Below, in pieces: positions 47,949 to 56,669 of a stretch of 64,000 bases of DNA. Position numbers and translations under genes: made by a program. The stretch covers positions 1-64,000 of the forward strand of contig NZ_BCSH01000011.1 of NCBI RefSeq assembly GCF_001570765.1, read 5' to 3'. Source of the stretch: Nocardiopsis listeri NBRC 13360. GTDB lineage: Bacteria > Actinomycetota > Actinomycetes > Streptosporangiales > Streptosporangiaceae. Numbering within the stretch: the stretch's first letter is position 1; every line of letters begins with the position of its first letter. Under the pieces are notes generated by a model, which saw only the letters and a program-made list of their open reading frames with translations, had not been told where the DNA came from and ran no database searches.

Positions 47949-48838
47949 CCACGACGGCCGATCCGACCGGGCTCACGGGCGGGGTCCGCGCCCGCGGCCT
48001 GGTCCGCACCTACGGCACCCGCAGGGCCCTGTCCGGGATCGACCTCGACCTGGGCCCCGGGGTGACCGGGCTGCTCGGTCGCAACGGCGCGGGCAAGACC
48101 ACCCTCCTGCGCTGTCTGGCCACCGACCTGGAGGCCACCCTCGGAGAACTGAGCGTCCTGGGGCTGGACCCGGAACGTTCGGGCGAACGCACCGCGATCC
48201 GCCGCCGGCTCGGCTACCTACCGCAGAACCCGTCGTTCTACCCGCACTTCACCGCGTTCGGGTTGCTCGACTACATGGCGGTCCTGAAGGAAAGGGGCGG
48301 GCGTCGGGAGCGCCACGAGGAGGTCCGGCGCGCGCTGCGCGGAGTGGACCTGTACGACCGCAGGCACACCCGGATCCGGCGACTGTCCGGCGGGATGCGG
48401 CAGCGGTTGGGGCTGGCCGCCGCCCTGCTCGGCGACCCCCGACTGCTCCTGCTCGACGAACCCACCATCGGGCTCGACCCCGAACAGCGCATCCGTTTCC
48501 GCGACCTGGTCTCCGAGCTCGCGGTGCACAGCACGGTGCTGCTGTCCACCCACCAGATCGAGGACGTGGCGGCGCTATGCCGTCGGGTACTGGTACTGGA
48601 CCAGGGACGGATGATCTTCGACGGAGCCCCCGCCGAGCTGGTCGCCCGCGCCCGGGGCCGGGTGTGGGAACAGGGAGCGCGTCCACCCGCCGGGGTGACG
48701 TCGTGGCGACTGGCCGACGGCCGCTACCGGGTCCTGGGGCCGGCGGAGTCCGACGTACCCGACGCCGTGGACCGGGTCCCGGTGGAACCGTCGTTGGAGG
48801 ACGCCTACCTGCTCCTGACCGGATCGGTCCCCCGTTGA
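47945..48838 (+). CDS. ABC transporter ATP-binding protein
   Basis: A 297-residue ATPase of the drug/peptide exporter class. Walker A is GRNGAGKTTLL (about 41-51), Q-loop YLPQNPSFYP, signature LSGGMRQRLGLAAALLG, Walker B LLLLDEPTIGLDP, and switch histidine LLSTHQIEDV. The C-terminal 70 residues are typical of exporter ATPases that couple to a separate membrane subunit. It is translationally coupled to the zinc-finger protein before it and the large membrane protein after it. Confidence 0.91.
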   Translation: MTTTADPTGLTGGVRARGLVRTYGTRRALSGIDLDLGPGVTGLLGRNGAGKTTLLRCLATDLEATLGELSVLGLDPERSGERTAIRRRLGYLPQNPSFYPHFTAFGLLDYMAVLKERGGRRERHEEVRRALRGVDLYDRRHTRIRRLSGGMRQRLGLAAALLGDPRLLLLDEPTIGLDPEQRIRFRDLVSELAVHSTVLLSTHQIEDVAALCRRVLVLDQGRMIFDGAPAELVARARGRVWEQGARPPAGVTSWRLADGRYRVLGPAESDVPDAVDRVPVEPSLEDAYLLLTGSVPR

Positions 48839-50343
48839 GCGGCCCCGTGCGGACCGTAGGGTGGTCGAACGCCGTCACCTTCGGACGCCTGACCGGGTTC
48901 AACCTGCGCCACCTGGCAAGGAGCCCGCTCTTCCTGATCCTGGTCCCGGCCGCGACGGCCGTGGTGTGGCTGACCTCCCACGCCTCCGGACTGCCGACCA
49001 TGGGCGAGCTCTTCAACGAGGCCGTGCTGTGCGCCGCCGGGGTGGGTGCCGCCATGTTCGCGGTCACGACCTTCCCCGCCCTGCGCGAAGTACGGTACTC
49101 CCGGTCGATGGCCCTGCCACTGTCCCCGGGGGCCCGGCTGGCGTCGTTGGCCCTGGCCTCGATCACCCTCACCACCGCGCTGATGTGCGCCGTCCTGACG
49201 GTGTTCGTGGTGACCGCGCCGGCCCCCATCGCCGGGACACCACAACCGGCGGCATTCGTGGGCGTCGTCGTCCTCGGCTGGGCCGGGCCGATGGGCGCGG
49301 TGGCCTCGGTCGCCTGGACCCGTTCCTACGCCCCACTGATCGCGCTCACCCTGCTGTTGCCCCTGTACCTGTCGTCCTCGCTGCTGGCCCTGGGCACCCG
49401 CACGGACGTGATCGTCTCCCGCATGGGCAGCCTCCTCAGCATGGCGTTGCAACCGTTGCCGATCTCCTACCCCGACACCGCCACGACCGCGCTGTTATAC
49501 CTGGCGCACGCCGTGTCGATGGTGCTCTGCGCCGGTCTGCTCACCCTGGCCGCCCGCCACGACACCCGGTTCCTGCGGCCGGTCGGCCTGGCCGTCACCA
49601 CCGTGGTCTTGGTCGGGATGGCCGCACTGCACGTCCACGCCCAGCGCGAGTACTCCTATGACGCCCTGAGCGCCAACGCCCGACCCCGGACCCCCTCGAC
49701 CGGCTCCTGCCACGGGTTGGACGACATGACCTACTGCCCGCTGCCCGGTTACGAGTCGTGGGTGGTGTTCTGGCACGCGGACCTGGAACCGGTGCTGCGC
49801 AACCTTCCCGAGGACGTTCACCGACCTACGGTGTGGCAGGCCAACCACACCCTGCGCCCGGACATCCTGTTCCACCCGCCCGACGACGGCATCGTGCTGA
49901 CCGAGTACTGGCGGCCCGACGAAGAGACGCACCGTGCCCGACTGCGCTCCGAGCTGGTCGCACACGTGCTGGGAATGGGCCGAACCGACGACAGGGGATA
50001 CGTGGGTACCGGACAGGCCCGAACCGTGATCGGTGCCTGGTTGGTGGCGGTCGAGGGCGAGGGGACCGAGGCCGCCGAGTGGTTCCTGTTGGACTTCGCC
50101 CCGGGCCGGGACGACCTGCGGCTGACCCACGCGTTGCTCGCCCTGCCGGAGGAACAGGTGGCCGCGGTGGTGCACGAGCACTGGGACGTCCTTATGTCTT
50201 CGACCACGGACCTGGCCACCCTCGCCGAACTGCTCGGGTTGTCGCTGACCGGGCCCGAAGCGATCCCCGAACCCGACTGGGAACGCTCCACCCTCGATCC
50301 GGGGTTCATCGACGACCAGAGCACACCACCGGACGGCACCTGA
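48835..50343 (+). CDS. Membrane protein, presumed ABC permease partner with C-terminal soluble domain
   Basis: A 502-residue protein starting at TTG 48835 (TTGA overlap with the ATPase stop) or GTG 48847. About six helices occupy residues 20-275, starting with SPLFLILVPAATAVVWLTSH. The remaining 225 residues form a soluble domain, probably outside, with CHGLDDMTYCPLPGYESWVV (two cysteines that may pair). This domain includes helical stretches such as LRSELVAHVLGMGR and is not one I recognise. Position and coupling suggest the permease of an export system that the sigma factor controls. Substrate unknown. Confidence 0.72.
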   Translation: MSGPVRTVGWSNAVTFGRLTGFNLRHLARSPLFLILVPAATAVVWLTSHASGLPTMGELFNEAVLCAAGVGAAMFAVTTFPALREVRYSRSMALPLSPGARLASLALASITLTTALMCAVLTVFVVTAPAPIAGTPQPAAFVGVVVLGWAGPMGAVASVAWTRSYAPLIALTLLLPLYLSSSLLALGTRTDVIVSRMGSLLSMALQPLPISYPDTATTALLYLAHAVSMVLCAGLLTLAARHDTRFLRPVGLAVTTVVLVGMAALHVHAQREYSYDALSANARPRTPSTGSCHGLDDMTYCPLPGYESWVVFWHADLEPVLRNLPEDVHRPTVWQANHTLRPDILFHPPDDGIVLTEYWRPDEETHRARLRSELVAHVLGMGRTDDRGYVGTGQARTVIGAWLVAVEGEGTEAAEWFLLDFAPGRDDLRLTHALLALPEEQVAAVVHEHWDVLMSSTTDLATLAELLGLSLTGPEAIPEPDWERSTLDPGFIDDQSTPPDGT

Positions 50344-50389
50344 CGTTCACCCCGCCCCGGACCATCCCGCTCACACCCCGGGCGCTACC

Positions 50390-50443
50390 GTGAGGAGGGT
50401 GAACTACCACTGGCATAAGGTCCTGCCGCCGCTGAGCGCCTGA
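50390..50443 (+). CDS. Possible leader peptide before the EamA transporter gene
   Basis: A short frame reads VRRVNYHWHKVLPPLSA and stop. It includes His, Trp and His in a row of rare codons (YHWHK). GAGGAGG lies inside its first codons, so translation could start at GTG 50390 (perhaps leaderless) or GTG 50399. A strong hairpin starts 3 bases after its stop, an arrangement like transcription attenuators. No homolog is known to me. Confidence 0.4.
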   Translation: MRRVNYHWHKVLPPLSA

Positions 50444-50445
50444 CC

Positions 50446-50518
50446 GGGCGCACCGGCCGACCACTCCTCCACGCGAAGGCCCCACCCGCACGGTGAGCGG
50501 CCGGTCCGTCGTGCGCCC
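50446..50518 (+). promoter_or_regulatory. Candidate attenuator hairpin before the EamA gene
   Basis: ACCGGCCG (50452-50459) pairs with CGGCCGGT (50498-50505), and GGGCGC (50446-50451) with GCGCCC (50513-50518), giving a 14-bp stem with one bulge. It lies between the possible leader peptide and the transporter gene. Confidence 0.45.
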
Positions 50519-50557
50519 CGCGGTTGCCCTTCAGGCGTCGAGACGGAAAGTACGAAC

Positions 50558-51508
50558 GTGCCAGAACACACCACCCCCACATCGGTGAACCGAAAGAACC
50601 CCACCCTGTCCCGACTCACCGGCGGCCCACTGCCGATCCTGGGCGCCGCGGTGCTGTGGGGTACCACCGGCACCGCGAGCTCCTTCGCCCCCGACGGTGC
50701 CCACCCCGCAGCCATCGGCTCGGCCGGGCTGGTCCTGGGCGGAATACTGCTCTTCCTCACCGGTAGGGGATCATTCGCCCTGCTCACCCGCTCCGATGGG
50801 CGTACCCGGGCGATCCTGCTGCTGGGCGCGATCGCGGTCGCCGGATATCCACTCTCCTTCTACCCGGCGGTCGCCCACGCCGGTGTGGCGGTGGGAACCG
50901 TGATCACCCTGGGCAGCGCCCCGGTGTTCGCCGGGCTGCTGGCCTGGCGGCTGGAGCGGGCGCGTCCCGACCGGCGCTGGACGGTGGCCACCGTCGCGGC
51001 CGTGATCGGCTGCGCCGTGCTCGTTCTGGGTCCCGACCTGGTCGGCAGCCCCACCTCGGTGCGTGCTTCGGGGGTACTCCTGGCCTTGGCGGCCGGGTTC
51101 TCCTACGCGCTTTACACGATCATCGCCGAACGGCTGATCCGCCGGGGGCACACCTCCGGCGCGGTGATGGGCACGATGTTCGCGGGCGGCGGCGTCCTGG
51201 TGCTGCCGGTGGTGGTGGCCACCGGGACGGCGTGGCTGGCCACGGTGGAGGGCGCGCTGGTGGCCCTGCACCTGGCGCTGTTCACCGTGTTCCTCGCCTA
51301 CCGGCTGTTCGGGCACGGGCTGCGGCACACCTCGGCCGCCACCGCCACCACGCTCAGCCTCGCCGAACCGGCCGTCGCCGCGGTGCTGGGCGTGGCGCTG
51401 GTGGGTGAACGTCTACCGTGGGTGTCCTGGTCGGGGCTGGTCGTCCTCGCGCTGGGTCTGGCCGTGCTGAAGGCCCCCTCTCCCCGCAAGCCCCGAGCAC
51501 GCCGATAG
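50558..51508 (+). CDS. EamA/DMT family transporter
   Basis: A 316-residue drug/metabolite exporter with ten predicted helices in two EamA repeats. The first repeat starts PLPILGAAVLWGTTGTASSF and the second LLALAAGFSYALYTIIAERL. The end is EPAVAAVLGVALVGERLPWV with the typical GxxLI-like close (GLVVLALGLAVL) and a basic tail. It likely exports small metabolites such as amino acids. The GTG start (50558) follows GGAAAG. A leader peptide with His and Trp codons precedes it, which could link expression to amino-acid supply; that link is inference. Confidence 0.88.
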   Translation: MPEHTTPTSVNRKNPTLSRLTGGPLPILGAAVLWGTTGTASSFAPDGAHPAAIGSAGLVLGGILLFLTGRGSFALLTRSDGRTRAILLLGAIAVAGYPLSFYPAVAHAGVAVGTVITLGSAPVFAGLLAWRLERARPDRRWTVATVAAVIGCAVLVLGPDLVGSPTSVRASGVLLALAAGFSYALYTIIAERLIRRGHTSGAVMGTMFAGGGVLVLPVVVATGTAWLATVEGALVALHLALFTVFLAYRLFGHGLRHTSAATATTLSLAEPAVAAVLGVALVGERLPWVSWSGLVVLALGLAVLKAPSPRKPRARR

Positions 51509-51516
51509 CGCCGGGC

Positions 51517-51542
51517 GCCCCGTGCCCGCACGGGTGCGGGGC
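51517..51542. terminator. Convergent terminator, EamA / DUF427
   Basis: GCCCCG...CGGGGC with an inner CCCG/CGGG pair lies in the 41-base gap between convergent genes. Confidence 0.7.
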
Positions 51543-51549
51543 TCCCGCC

Positions 51550-51927
51550 TCAGTCCTCGTCTCGCCCCTCCACCTCGATCTCCACCCGTCCCGGGTAGAA
51601 GGCGACGTGGTCGGCGATGGCGGCGACCCCCTCGTAGGGCCGCTCGTAGGTCCACACCGCGTCGGCGAGTTCCTCCCCGCCCAGGTCCAGGCCGTAGTAG
51701 GCGGCGGTGCCCTTGTACGGGCAATAGGTGGTGGCCTGGGCGCGACGCAGGACCGTGGGGTCCACGTCGGAGATCGGGACGTACTGGACCGGCCGGTACT
51801 TCGCCTCGCTCAGGGTGAGCGCGGACGTGGTCCGGGCGATCACCTTGCCGTCCACCCGCACCGTCACCGGTGCTCCGGTGGGTTCGACGGTGATGGGGTG
51901 GTCCTCCCCCGGGTTGCGCTGCGCCAT
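51550..51927 (-). CDS. DUF427 domain protein
   Basis: A 125-residue single-domain protein. The family features are VRVDGKVIARTTSALTLSE, YVPISDVDP, CPYKGTAAYYGL and VAFYPGRVEI. DUF427 is a small beta-rich fold of unknown biochemical role, widespread in actinobacteria. The ATG start follows GAGAGGGGAC. It is a lone gene, convergent with the EamA gene and divergent from the peptidase gene. Confidence 0.9.
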   Translation of the reverse strand: MAQRNPGEDHPITVEPTGAPVTVRVDGKVIARTTSALTLSEAKYRPVQYVPISDVDPTVLRRAQATTYCPYKGTAAYYGLDLGGEELADAVWTYERPYEGVAAIADHVAFYPGRVEIEVEGRDED

Positions 51928-52064
51928 GGGCGTGTCCCCTCTCGCGGGTAACGGCCCCCGCCCTCGGACGGGTTATCGAATTCCCTATAGCCCTTCCCCT
52001 GGTGGCCGCCATGCGAACGTCAGTACGCTGCGCGACACGTCTCCCCGATCAGAAGGATCCCCCT

Positions 52065-54422
52065 GTGCGCAGACCCGCGGCGGCCCTGGCCGCCCTGTCC
52101 CTGCTGACCACGACCGCCGTGCTCTCGGTTCCCGACCGTCCCGCCGAGGCCGCGCCCCTGGACGAGGCCACGGTGGTGCCGATCCAGGTCACCGGTGACC
52201 CCTCCGAACGGTTCAACCTCGTCCTGTTGGGCGACGGCTACACCGAGGACGAGATGGACCTGTACCACGAGCAGGTCGAACAGCACCTCAACGTGCAGTG
52301 GAGCATCGAGCCGTTCCGCTCCTACCGGCACTACTTCAACGTGTACGTGGTGCAGACCCCCTCAGCCGAGTCAGGTGTGGACTGCGACCCCGCCGACGGT
52401 TGGGAGCAGCGCGACACCGCCCTGGGCATGGGCTTCTTCAACGGTTGCGACGAAGACGCGCTGGAGCGCCTGTTGACCGTGGACTCCGAGGCGGCCGACG
52501 CCGCCGCGGACATGGTCCCCGGTGTGACCGAAGACAACCGGCAGGTCCTGGCCCTGGCCAACAGCGAGACCTACGGCGGGGCCGGCGGACGCCTGGCGAC
52601 GGCGTCCTCGGGCAACGCGCTCTCGGCGCTGATCAGCCCGCACGAACTCGGGCATTCCCTGGGCGAACTCCAGGACGAGTACCCCTACTACTTCCGCGAC
52701 ACCAGTCTGGGCCGCTACGAGGGGGAGGAGCCCGACTCGGCCCACCACACGCTGATGACCTCCGAGGAGATGATCGAGGAGGAGGCCCGGTGGTGGCGCT
52801 GGCTGGGTGAGGAGAGCGAGGCCGGCGGCACCATCCGGGCGGCCGATCCCGACGGGCACGAAGGCGGCCTGTACCACTCCGAGGGCGTGTGGCGGCCCAG
52901 TGCCCACTCCATGCTCAAGACCCTGGGCTATTACTTCGACCAGGTGGGCCGGGAGGTCATGACGCACCGGATCTCCGGCCTGCGCGACCAGGCGTCCCTG
53001 CCTCTCTCCGCCACCCCCGAAGGCGAGGTCGGCGCCGAGGACGTGCTGTGGGTCGAGGGTCCCCACCCGGTCTTCCACGAGCTGGAGTACACCTGGTCGG
53101 TCGACGGCGAGGAGGTGGCCGAGGCCGCCGGGGCACGCAACCTGGCGCTGGACGAACTCGACCCGACCGAGGGCGCCGAGGTGTCGGTGACCGTGCAGGA
53201 CCCCACCGAGTTCGTCCGTGACCCGGCCATCCGCGAATCCGAGGCGATGACCCGCACCCTCACCTGGACGGTCGGTGAGCCCCTGGAGCCGGTCGAGACG
53301 GAGGTCGCCTTCGACAAGCACCGCGACACCGAACGGGCCGTGGCCGCCGACGAGGTCGTCTATGTCGAGACCACCCGTCCCACCGACCGGGTGCTCGACG
53401 TGGCCTGGGAGCTGGACGGAGAACCCGTGTCCACCGCGACCGACGGACGCACCCTGGACCTGGGCGCCTTCGAACACGAGGCGGGCGACCACACGCTGAC
53501 CGCCACGGTCACCGACCCCGAGGGGTCCGGCTCACAGACGCTCACCTGGACCGTGGACGCGACCGCCCCCGAGGCTCCGCGCGAGCTGTCGACGCCGGCC
53601 GCCACGGTGACCGGCGAGGAACACCACCTGTTCCTCAACGAGTTCTCGATGAAACTGACCCCCGAGGACGACCGCAACGGGCACGTGGTCGGCGAGTTCC
53701 GGGTCGACGGCGACGGCTGGCACCACTACTACGGCTGGCCCGAGGACTCCCAGGCCCCGTTCCGGTTCACCCCCGACGGAATCAACGTCGACGACCTCGT
53801 CTACGGCAGCCTGGGCAGCGGTGGCCTGTCCATGGCGGTCTTCGAGGTGGACGGCCACGAGAGCGGCTGGGGCACCCACACCGTGGAGCACCGCGCGATC
53901 GACTCCGCCGGCAACATCGGCACGCCCGACGACTTCCGCGCCACGGTCGTGCCCGGGGCCGACCTGGAGTGCACCGAGACCGTTACCGACGACGTCTTCG
54001 GCGGGTTGACCGTCGACGAGGGCGTGGTCTGCCTCCACGACGTGAACGTGCGCGGCCCGGTCACCGTCGCCGAGGGCGCGTCCCTGGTGATCGAGGGCGG
54101 CGCCCTGCGCGGTGGCCTGTCCGCCACGGGCGCCGACACCGTGCGACTGACCGACGCCGACGTGCGCGGCGCGGTCTCCATCACCGGCACCACGTCCGAG
54201 GTGACCATCCTGGGCACTGCGCTGACCGGTTCGGTGGCCCTGCACGACAACACCCAGGTGCCGACCGACACCTGGACCGGTGAGGACGGGTACGGCCCCG
54301 TCGTGGCGGGCTCCAGCGTGCGCGGGTCGCTGGACTGCTCCGGCAACGGCCTGGCCGTGACCGACTTCGGCGCGGCCAACGACGTCACGGGGGCGGTCTC
54401 CGGCGACTGCTCCGGTCTGTGA
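52065..54422 (+). CDS. Secreted M64-family metallopeptidase with Ig-like repeats
   Basis: A 785-residue exoprotein. The signal peptide covers about residues 1-30 (RRPAAALAALSLLTTTAVLS). The peptidase domain (about 35-300) has zinc motif H193-E-L-G-H197 in SPHELGHSLGELQDEY, with the distal aspartate D204 typical of family M64 (IgA peptidase-like), and cysteine pairs near VDCDPADGW and FNGCDEDAL. Two Ig-like beta modules follow (about 320-500), ending in LTWTV twice. Next is a segment with VAFDKHRDTERAVAADEV, and then a C-terminal region of adhesin-like short repeats (about 635-785; VRGPVTVAEGASLVIEGG). GTG 52065 is preferred because AGAAGGA precedes it. It likely degrades external protein. Confidence 0.88.
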   Translation: MRRPAAALAALSLLTTTAVLSVPDRPAEAAPLDEATVVPIQVTGDPSERFNLVLLGDGYTEDEMDLYHEQVEQHLNVQWSIEPFRSYRHYFNVYVVQTPSAESGVDCDPADGWEQRDTALGMGFFNGCDEDALERLLTVDSEAADAAADMVPGVTEDNRQVLALANSETYGGAGGRLATASSGNALSALISPHELGHSLGELQDEYPYYFRDTSLGRYEGEEPDSAHHTLMTSEEMIEEEARWWRWLGEESEAGGTIRAADPDGHEGGLYHSEGVWRPSAHSMLKTLGYYFDQVGREVMTHRISGLRDQASLPLSATPEGEVGAEDVLWVEGPHPVFHELEYTWSVDGEEVAEAAGARNLALDELDPTEGAEVSVTVQDPTEFVRDPAIRESEAMTRTLTWTVGEPLEPVETEVAFDKHRDTERAVAADEVVYVETTRPTDRVLDVAWELDGEPVSTATDGRTLDLGAFEHEAGDHTLTATVTDPEGSGSQTLTWTVDATAPEAPRELSTPAATVTGEEHHLFLNEFSMKLTPEDDRNGHVVGEFRVDGDGWHHYYGWPEDSQAPFRFTPDGINVDDLVYGSLGSGGLSMAVFEVDGHESGWGTHTVEHRAIDSAGNIGTPDDFRATVVPGADLECTETVTDDVFGGLTVDEGVVCLHDVNVRGPVTVAEGASLVIEGGALRGGLSATGADTVRLTDADVRGAVSITGTTSEVTILGTALTGSVALHDNTQVPTDTWTGEDGYGPVVAGSSVRGSLDCSGNGLAVTDFGAANDVTGAVSGDCSGL

Positions 54423-54427
54423 CGGCG

Positions 54428-54466
54428 GCGGGGGCCGGCCCGGAACGTGTCCGGACCGGCCCCCGC
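54428..54466. terminator. Convergent terminator, M64 peptidase / RNA methyltransferase
   Basis: GCGGGGGCCGGCCCGGA (54428-54444) and TCCGGACCGGCCCCCGC (54450-54466) pair with one mismatch around a 5-base loop. Confidence 0.85.
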
Positions 54467-54475
54467 GGCGGTTCG

Positions 54476-55768
54476 TCAGTCCTGGTCCTCACGGTGACGA
54501 CGGGCGAGCCTGACCGGCTCCAGCACCGCGACGCACTCCACGTGGTGGGTCATGGGGAAGGCGTCGAAGGCGCGCAATCCCACCAGCTGGTAGCCGGAAC
54601 GTTCGAAGTCGGCCAGGTCACGGGCGAGCGTGGCCGGGTCACAGGAGACGTAGGCGACACGGCGCGGCTTCATGCCCGCCACCTTGCGCACGACCTCCTT
54701 GCCCAGGCCGCCGCGCGGCGGGTCCAGGGTGACCACGTCGGCGCGCACGTCGGCCCACTCGCGCATCTGCTTGGCCACGTCGGCGCGTTCGACGCGCACC
54801 TGCGGCTGGTCCTTGAGGTTGTACTGGGCGTCGCGAACGGCGTTCTCCCCGTTCTCCACGCCCATCACCCGGCCCTCGGGGCCCACCGCCTCGGCGAGCG
54901 CACCGGTGAACAGGCCGGCTCCGCAGTACAGGTCCAGTGCCGTCTCGCCCGGCTTGGGCTCCAGCGCCTCCAGGATCGCGGCGGAGAGCGTCTCGCCCGC
55001 GGCCGGGTGGACCTGCCAGAACCCGCCGGCGCCGACCCGATACTCGCGGCCCGCGACGTCCTCGCGCACGCCCTTACGGCCGCGCACCGACTGCACCCGG
55101 CCGCCCTTGAAGCGACGCAGTACCGCGCTGGAGGCCTTGAGCTCGGGCAGGTCGCCGAGCTTGGCGGTGGTGGGGGTGACGACGATGGCGCGGTCGGCGC
55201 GGGTCGCCGAGGCGACCGCCTCCACCTCCCTCACGTCCTTCCAGGTCACGTCGGTGACGCCGAGTTCACCGACGCCGGGGTGGGCGATCAGGCAGCGGTC
55301 GACGGGTTCGATGTCGTGGGAACGGTGACGGCGCAGACCGGCCCGGCCGTCCTCGTCGACGGAGAAGCGCACGCGGGTGCGCCAGCCCAGACCATCGGGG
55401 GTGCCGGGCAGCTCCTCCACGTCGACCACCATGTCGATACCGGCGATCCGGCTGAGCTGGTCGGCGACGACCTTGCCCTTGAGTCGGCGCTGGGCGTCCA
55501 GGGAGGCGTGCTGCCAGTCGCAACCGCCGCACATGCCGGGCCCGGCGAACTCACAGGGCGCCTCGACGCGGTCGGGCGAAGTGGTCAGGACCTGTACGGC
55601 CTCGCCCCTCAGGAAACGGGTGGTCTGTTCGGTGACCTTGACCCGGACGCGCTCGCCGGGCAGGGCGTGGCGGACGAAGACGACCTGTTCGCCGTGGCGT
55701 CCCACGCACCAGCCGCCATGGGCGACGTCGTCGACGTCCAGTTCGATCTCGGTACCTACAAGGGTCAT
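54476..55768 (-). CDS. TrmA/RlmD-type tRNA or rRNA uridine C5-methyltransferase
   Basis: A 430-residue SAM-dependent RNA methyltransferase. The N-terminal TRAM domain (about 5-60, IELDVDDVAHGGWCVGRHGE) binds RNA. The cysteines in CEFAGPGMCGGCDW and a further upstream position fit a [4Fe-4S] site as in RlmD. The SAM domain has LDLYCGAGLFTGALAEAVG (about 290), DPPRGG, and the catalytic cysteine in VAYVSCDPATLARDL. The target RNA cannot be told from sequence. The ATG follows GAAGGA. It is divergent from the TrkA pair, a neighbourhood often kept in actinobacteria. Confidence 0.9.
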   Translation of the reverse strand: MTLVGTEIELDVDDVAHGGWCVGRHGEQVVFVRHALPGERVRVKVTEQTTRFLRGEAVQVLTTSPDRVEAPCEFAGPGMCGGCDWQHASLDAQRRLKGKVVADQLSRIAGIDMVVDVEELPGTPDGLGWRTRVRFSVDEDGRAGLRRHRSHDIEPVDRCLIAHPGVGELGVTDVTWKDVREVEAVASATRADRAIVVTPTTAKLGDLPELKASSAVLRRFKGGRVQSVRGRKGVREDVAGREYRVGAGGFWQVHPAAGETLSAAILEALEPKPGETALDLYCGAGLFTGALAEAVGPEGRVMGVENGENAVRDAQYNLKDQPQVRVERADVAKQMREWADVRADVVTLDPPRGGLGKEVVRKVAGMKPRRVAYVSCDPATLARDLADFERSGYQLVGLRAFDAFPMTHHVECVAVLEPVRLARRHREDQD

Positions 55769-55981
55769 GGTGGTGTCCTTCGGTGTTCGGGTCCTACGGT
55801 GACCCTGCGCGCACAGCCACCCATCCGCCCCAATCTACCGGGCCTTTTCCGGTCCGCGGACTGGATCCGGCATCGCCCGCCGGGGTGGTCGCACGCGTCA
55901 CACGGATGTGTGCCAAGGTGGAAGCATCGGGCCACGGGACCGGAGCCGTGCCTCCCGAGGTGGACGGGGAGTGCTGACGAG

Positions 55982-56668
55982 GTGCACATCGTGATCATGG
56001 GGTGCGGACGGGTGGGTTCCACCCTGGCGCACACGCTGGTGGATCTGGGCCACACGGTGGCGGTGATCGACCAGGACCCGGACTCGTTCCGACGGTTGCG
56101 CGGCTCGGTGGCCAAACACGCGGTGCGCGGCGTGGGCCACGACCGTGAGGTGCTGTTGTCGGCCGGTGTGGACCGCGCGTCCGCGTTCGCCGCGGTCAGC
56201 AACGGTGACAACTCCAACATCATCGCGGCGCGGGTGGCCCGAGAGGCTTTCGGGGTGGAGAACGTGGTGGCGCGCATCTACGACCCGCGCCGGGCGGAGG
56301 TGTACCAGCGCCTCGGGATCCCCACGGTGGCGACGGTCAGTTGGACCGCGGACTCGATCCTGCGTCGGGTGCTGCCCGGTGACGGCGGACTCGACACGGC
56401 CCCCGAGTGGCAGGACGCCTCGGGCACCCTGGCGATGCGAGAGATGCCGCTGCCCTCGGGGTGGGCGGGGTCGACCGTCGCCGAACTGGAGGAGTCAGTC
56501 CCCCTTCGCCTGGTGTACCTGGTGCGCCGGGGCCGGATCACTCTCGCCGCCTCAGGCGAGACGTTGGTCGAGGGGGACGTGCTGCACGTGGTGGCGCACG
56601 GCCGCGACATGGGCGAGCTGACCGAGCGGTTGGACGAGCCGCGCGAGGACGAGACGGGGCGTGGGTGA
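55982..56668 (+). CDS. trkA: TrkA/RCK potassium-transport regulatory protein (first)
   Basis: A 228-residue cytoplasmic regulator of a potassium uptake channel. The NAD-binding Rossmann motif is IVIMGCGRVGSTLAHTL (residues 3-19) with AVIDQDPDSF ending strand 2. The RCK_C domain occupies the last 80 residues (LRLVYLVRRGRITLAASGET). The GTG start (55982) is set at VHIVIMGCGRVG, where homology starts; the open frame to the left is an antisense shadow of the methyltransferase. It ends 1 base before the second trkA start, so both parts of a hetero-complex are made together. No Trk/Ktr membrane channel is in the window. Confidence 0.92.
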   Translation: MHIVIMGCGRVGSTLAHTLVDLGHTVAVIDQDPDSFRRLRGSVAKHAVRGVGHDREVLLSAGVDRASAFAAVSNGDNSNIIAARVAREAFGVENVVARIYDPRRAEVYQRLGIPTVATVSWTADSILRRVLPGDGGLDTAPEWQDASGTLAMREMPLPSGWAGSTVAELEESVPLRLVYLVRRGRITLAASGETLVEGDVLHVVAHGRDMGELTERLDEPREDETGRG

Positions 56669-56669
56669 G

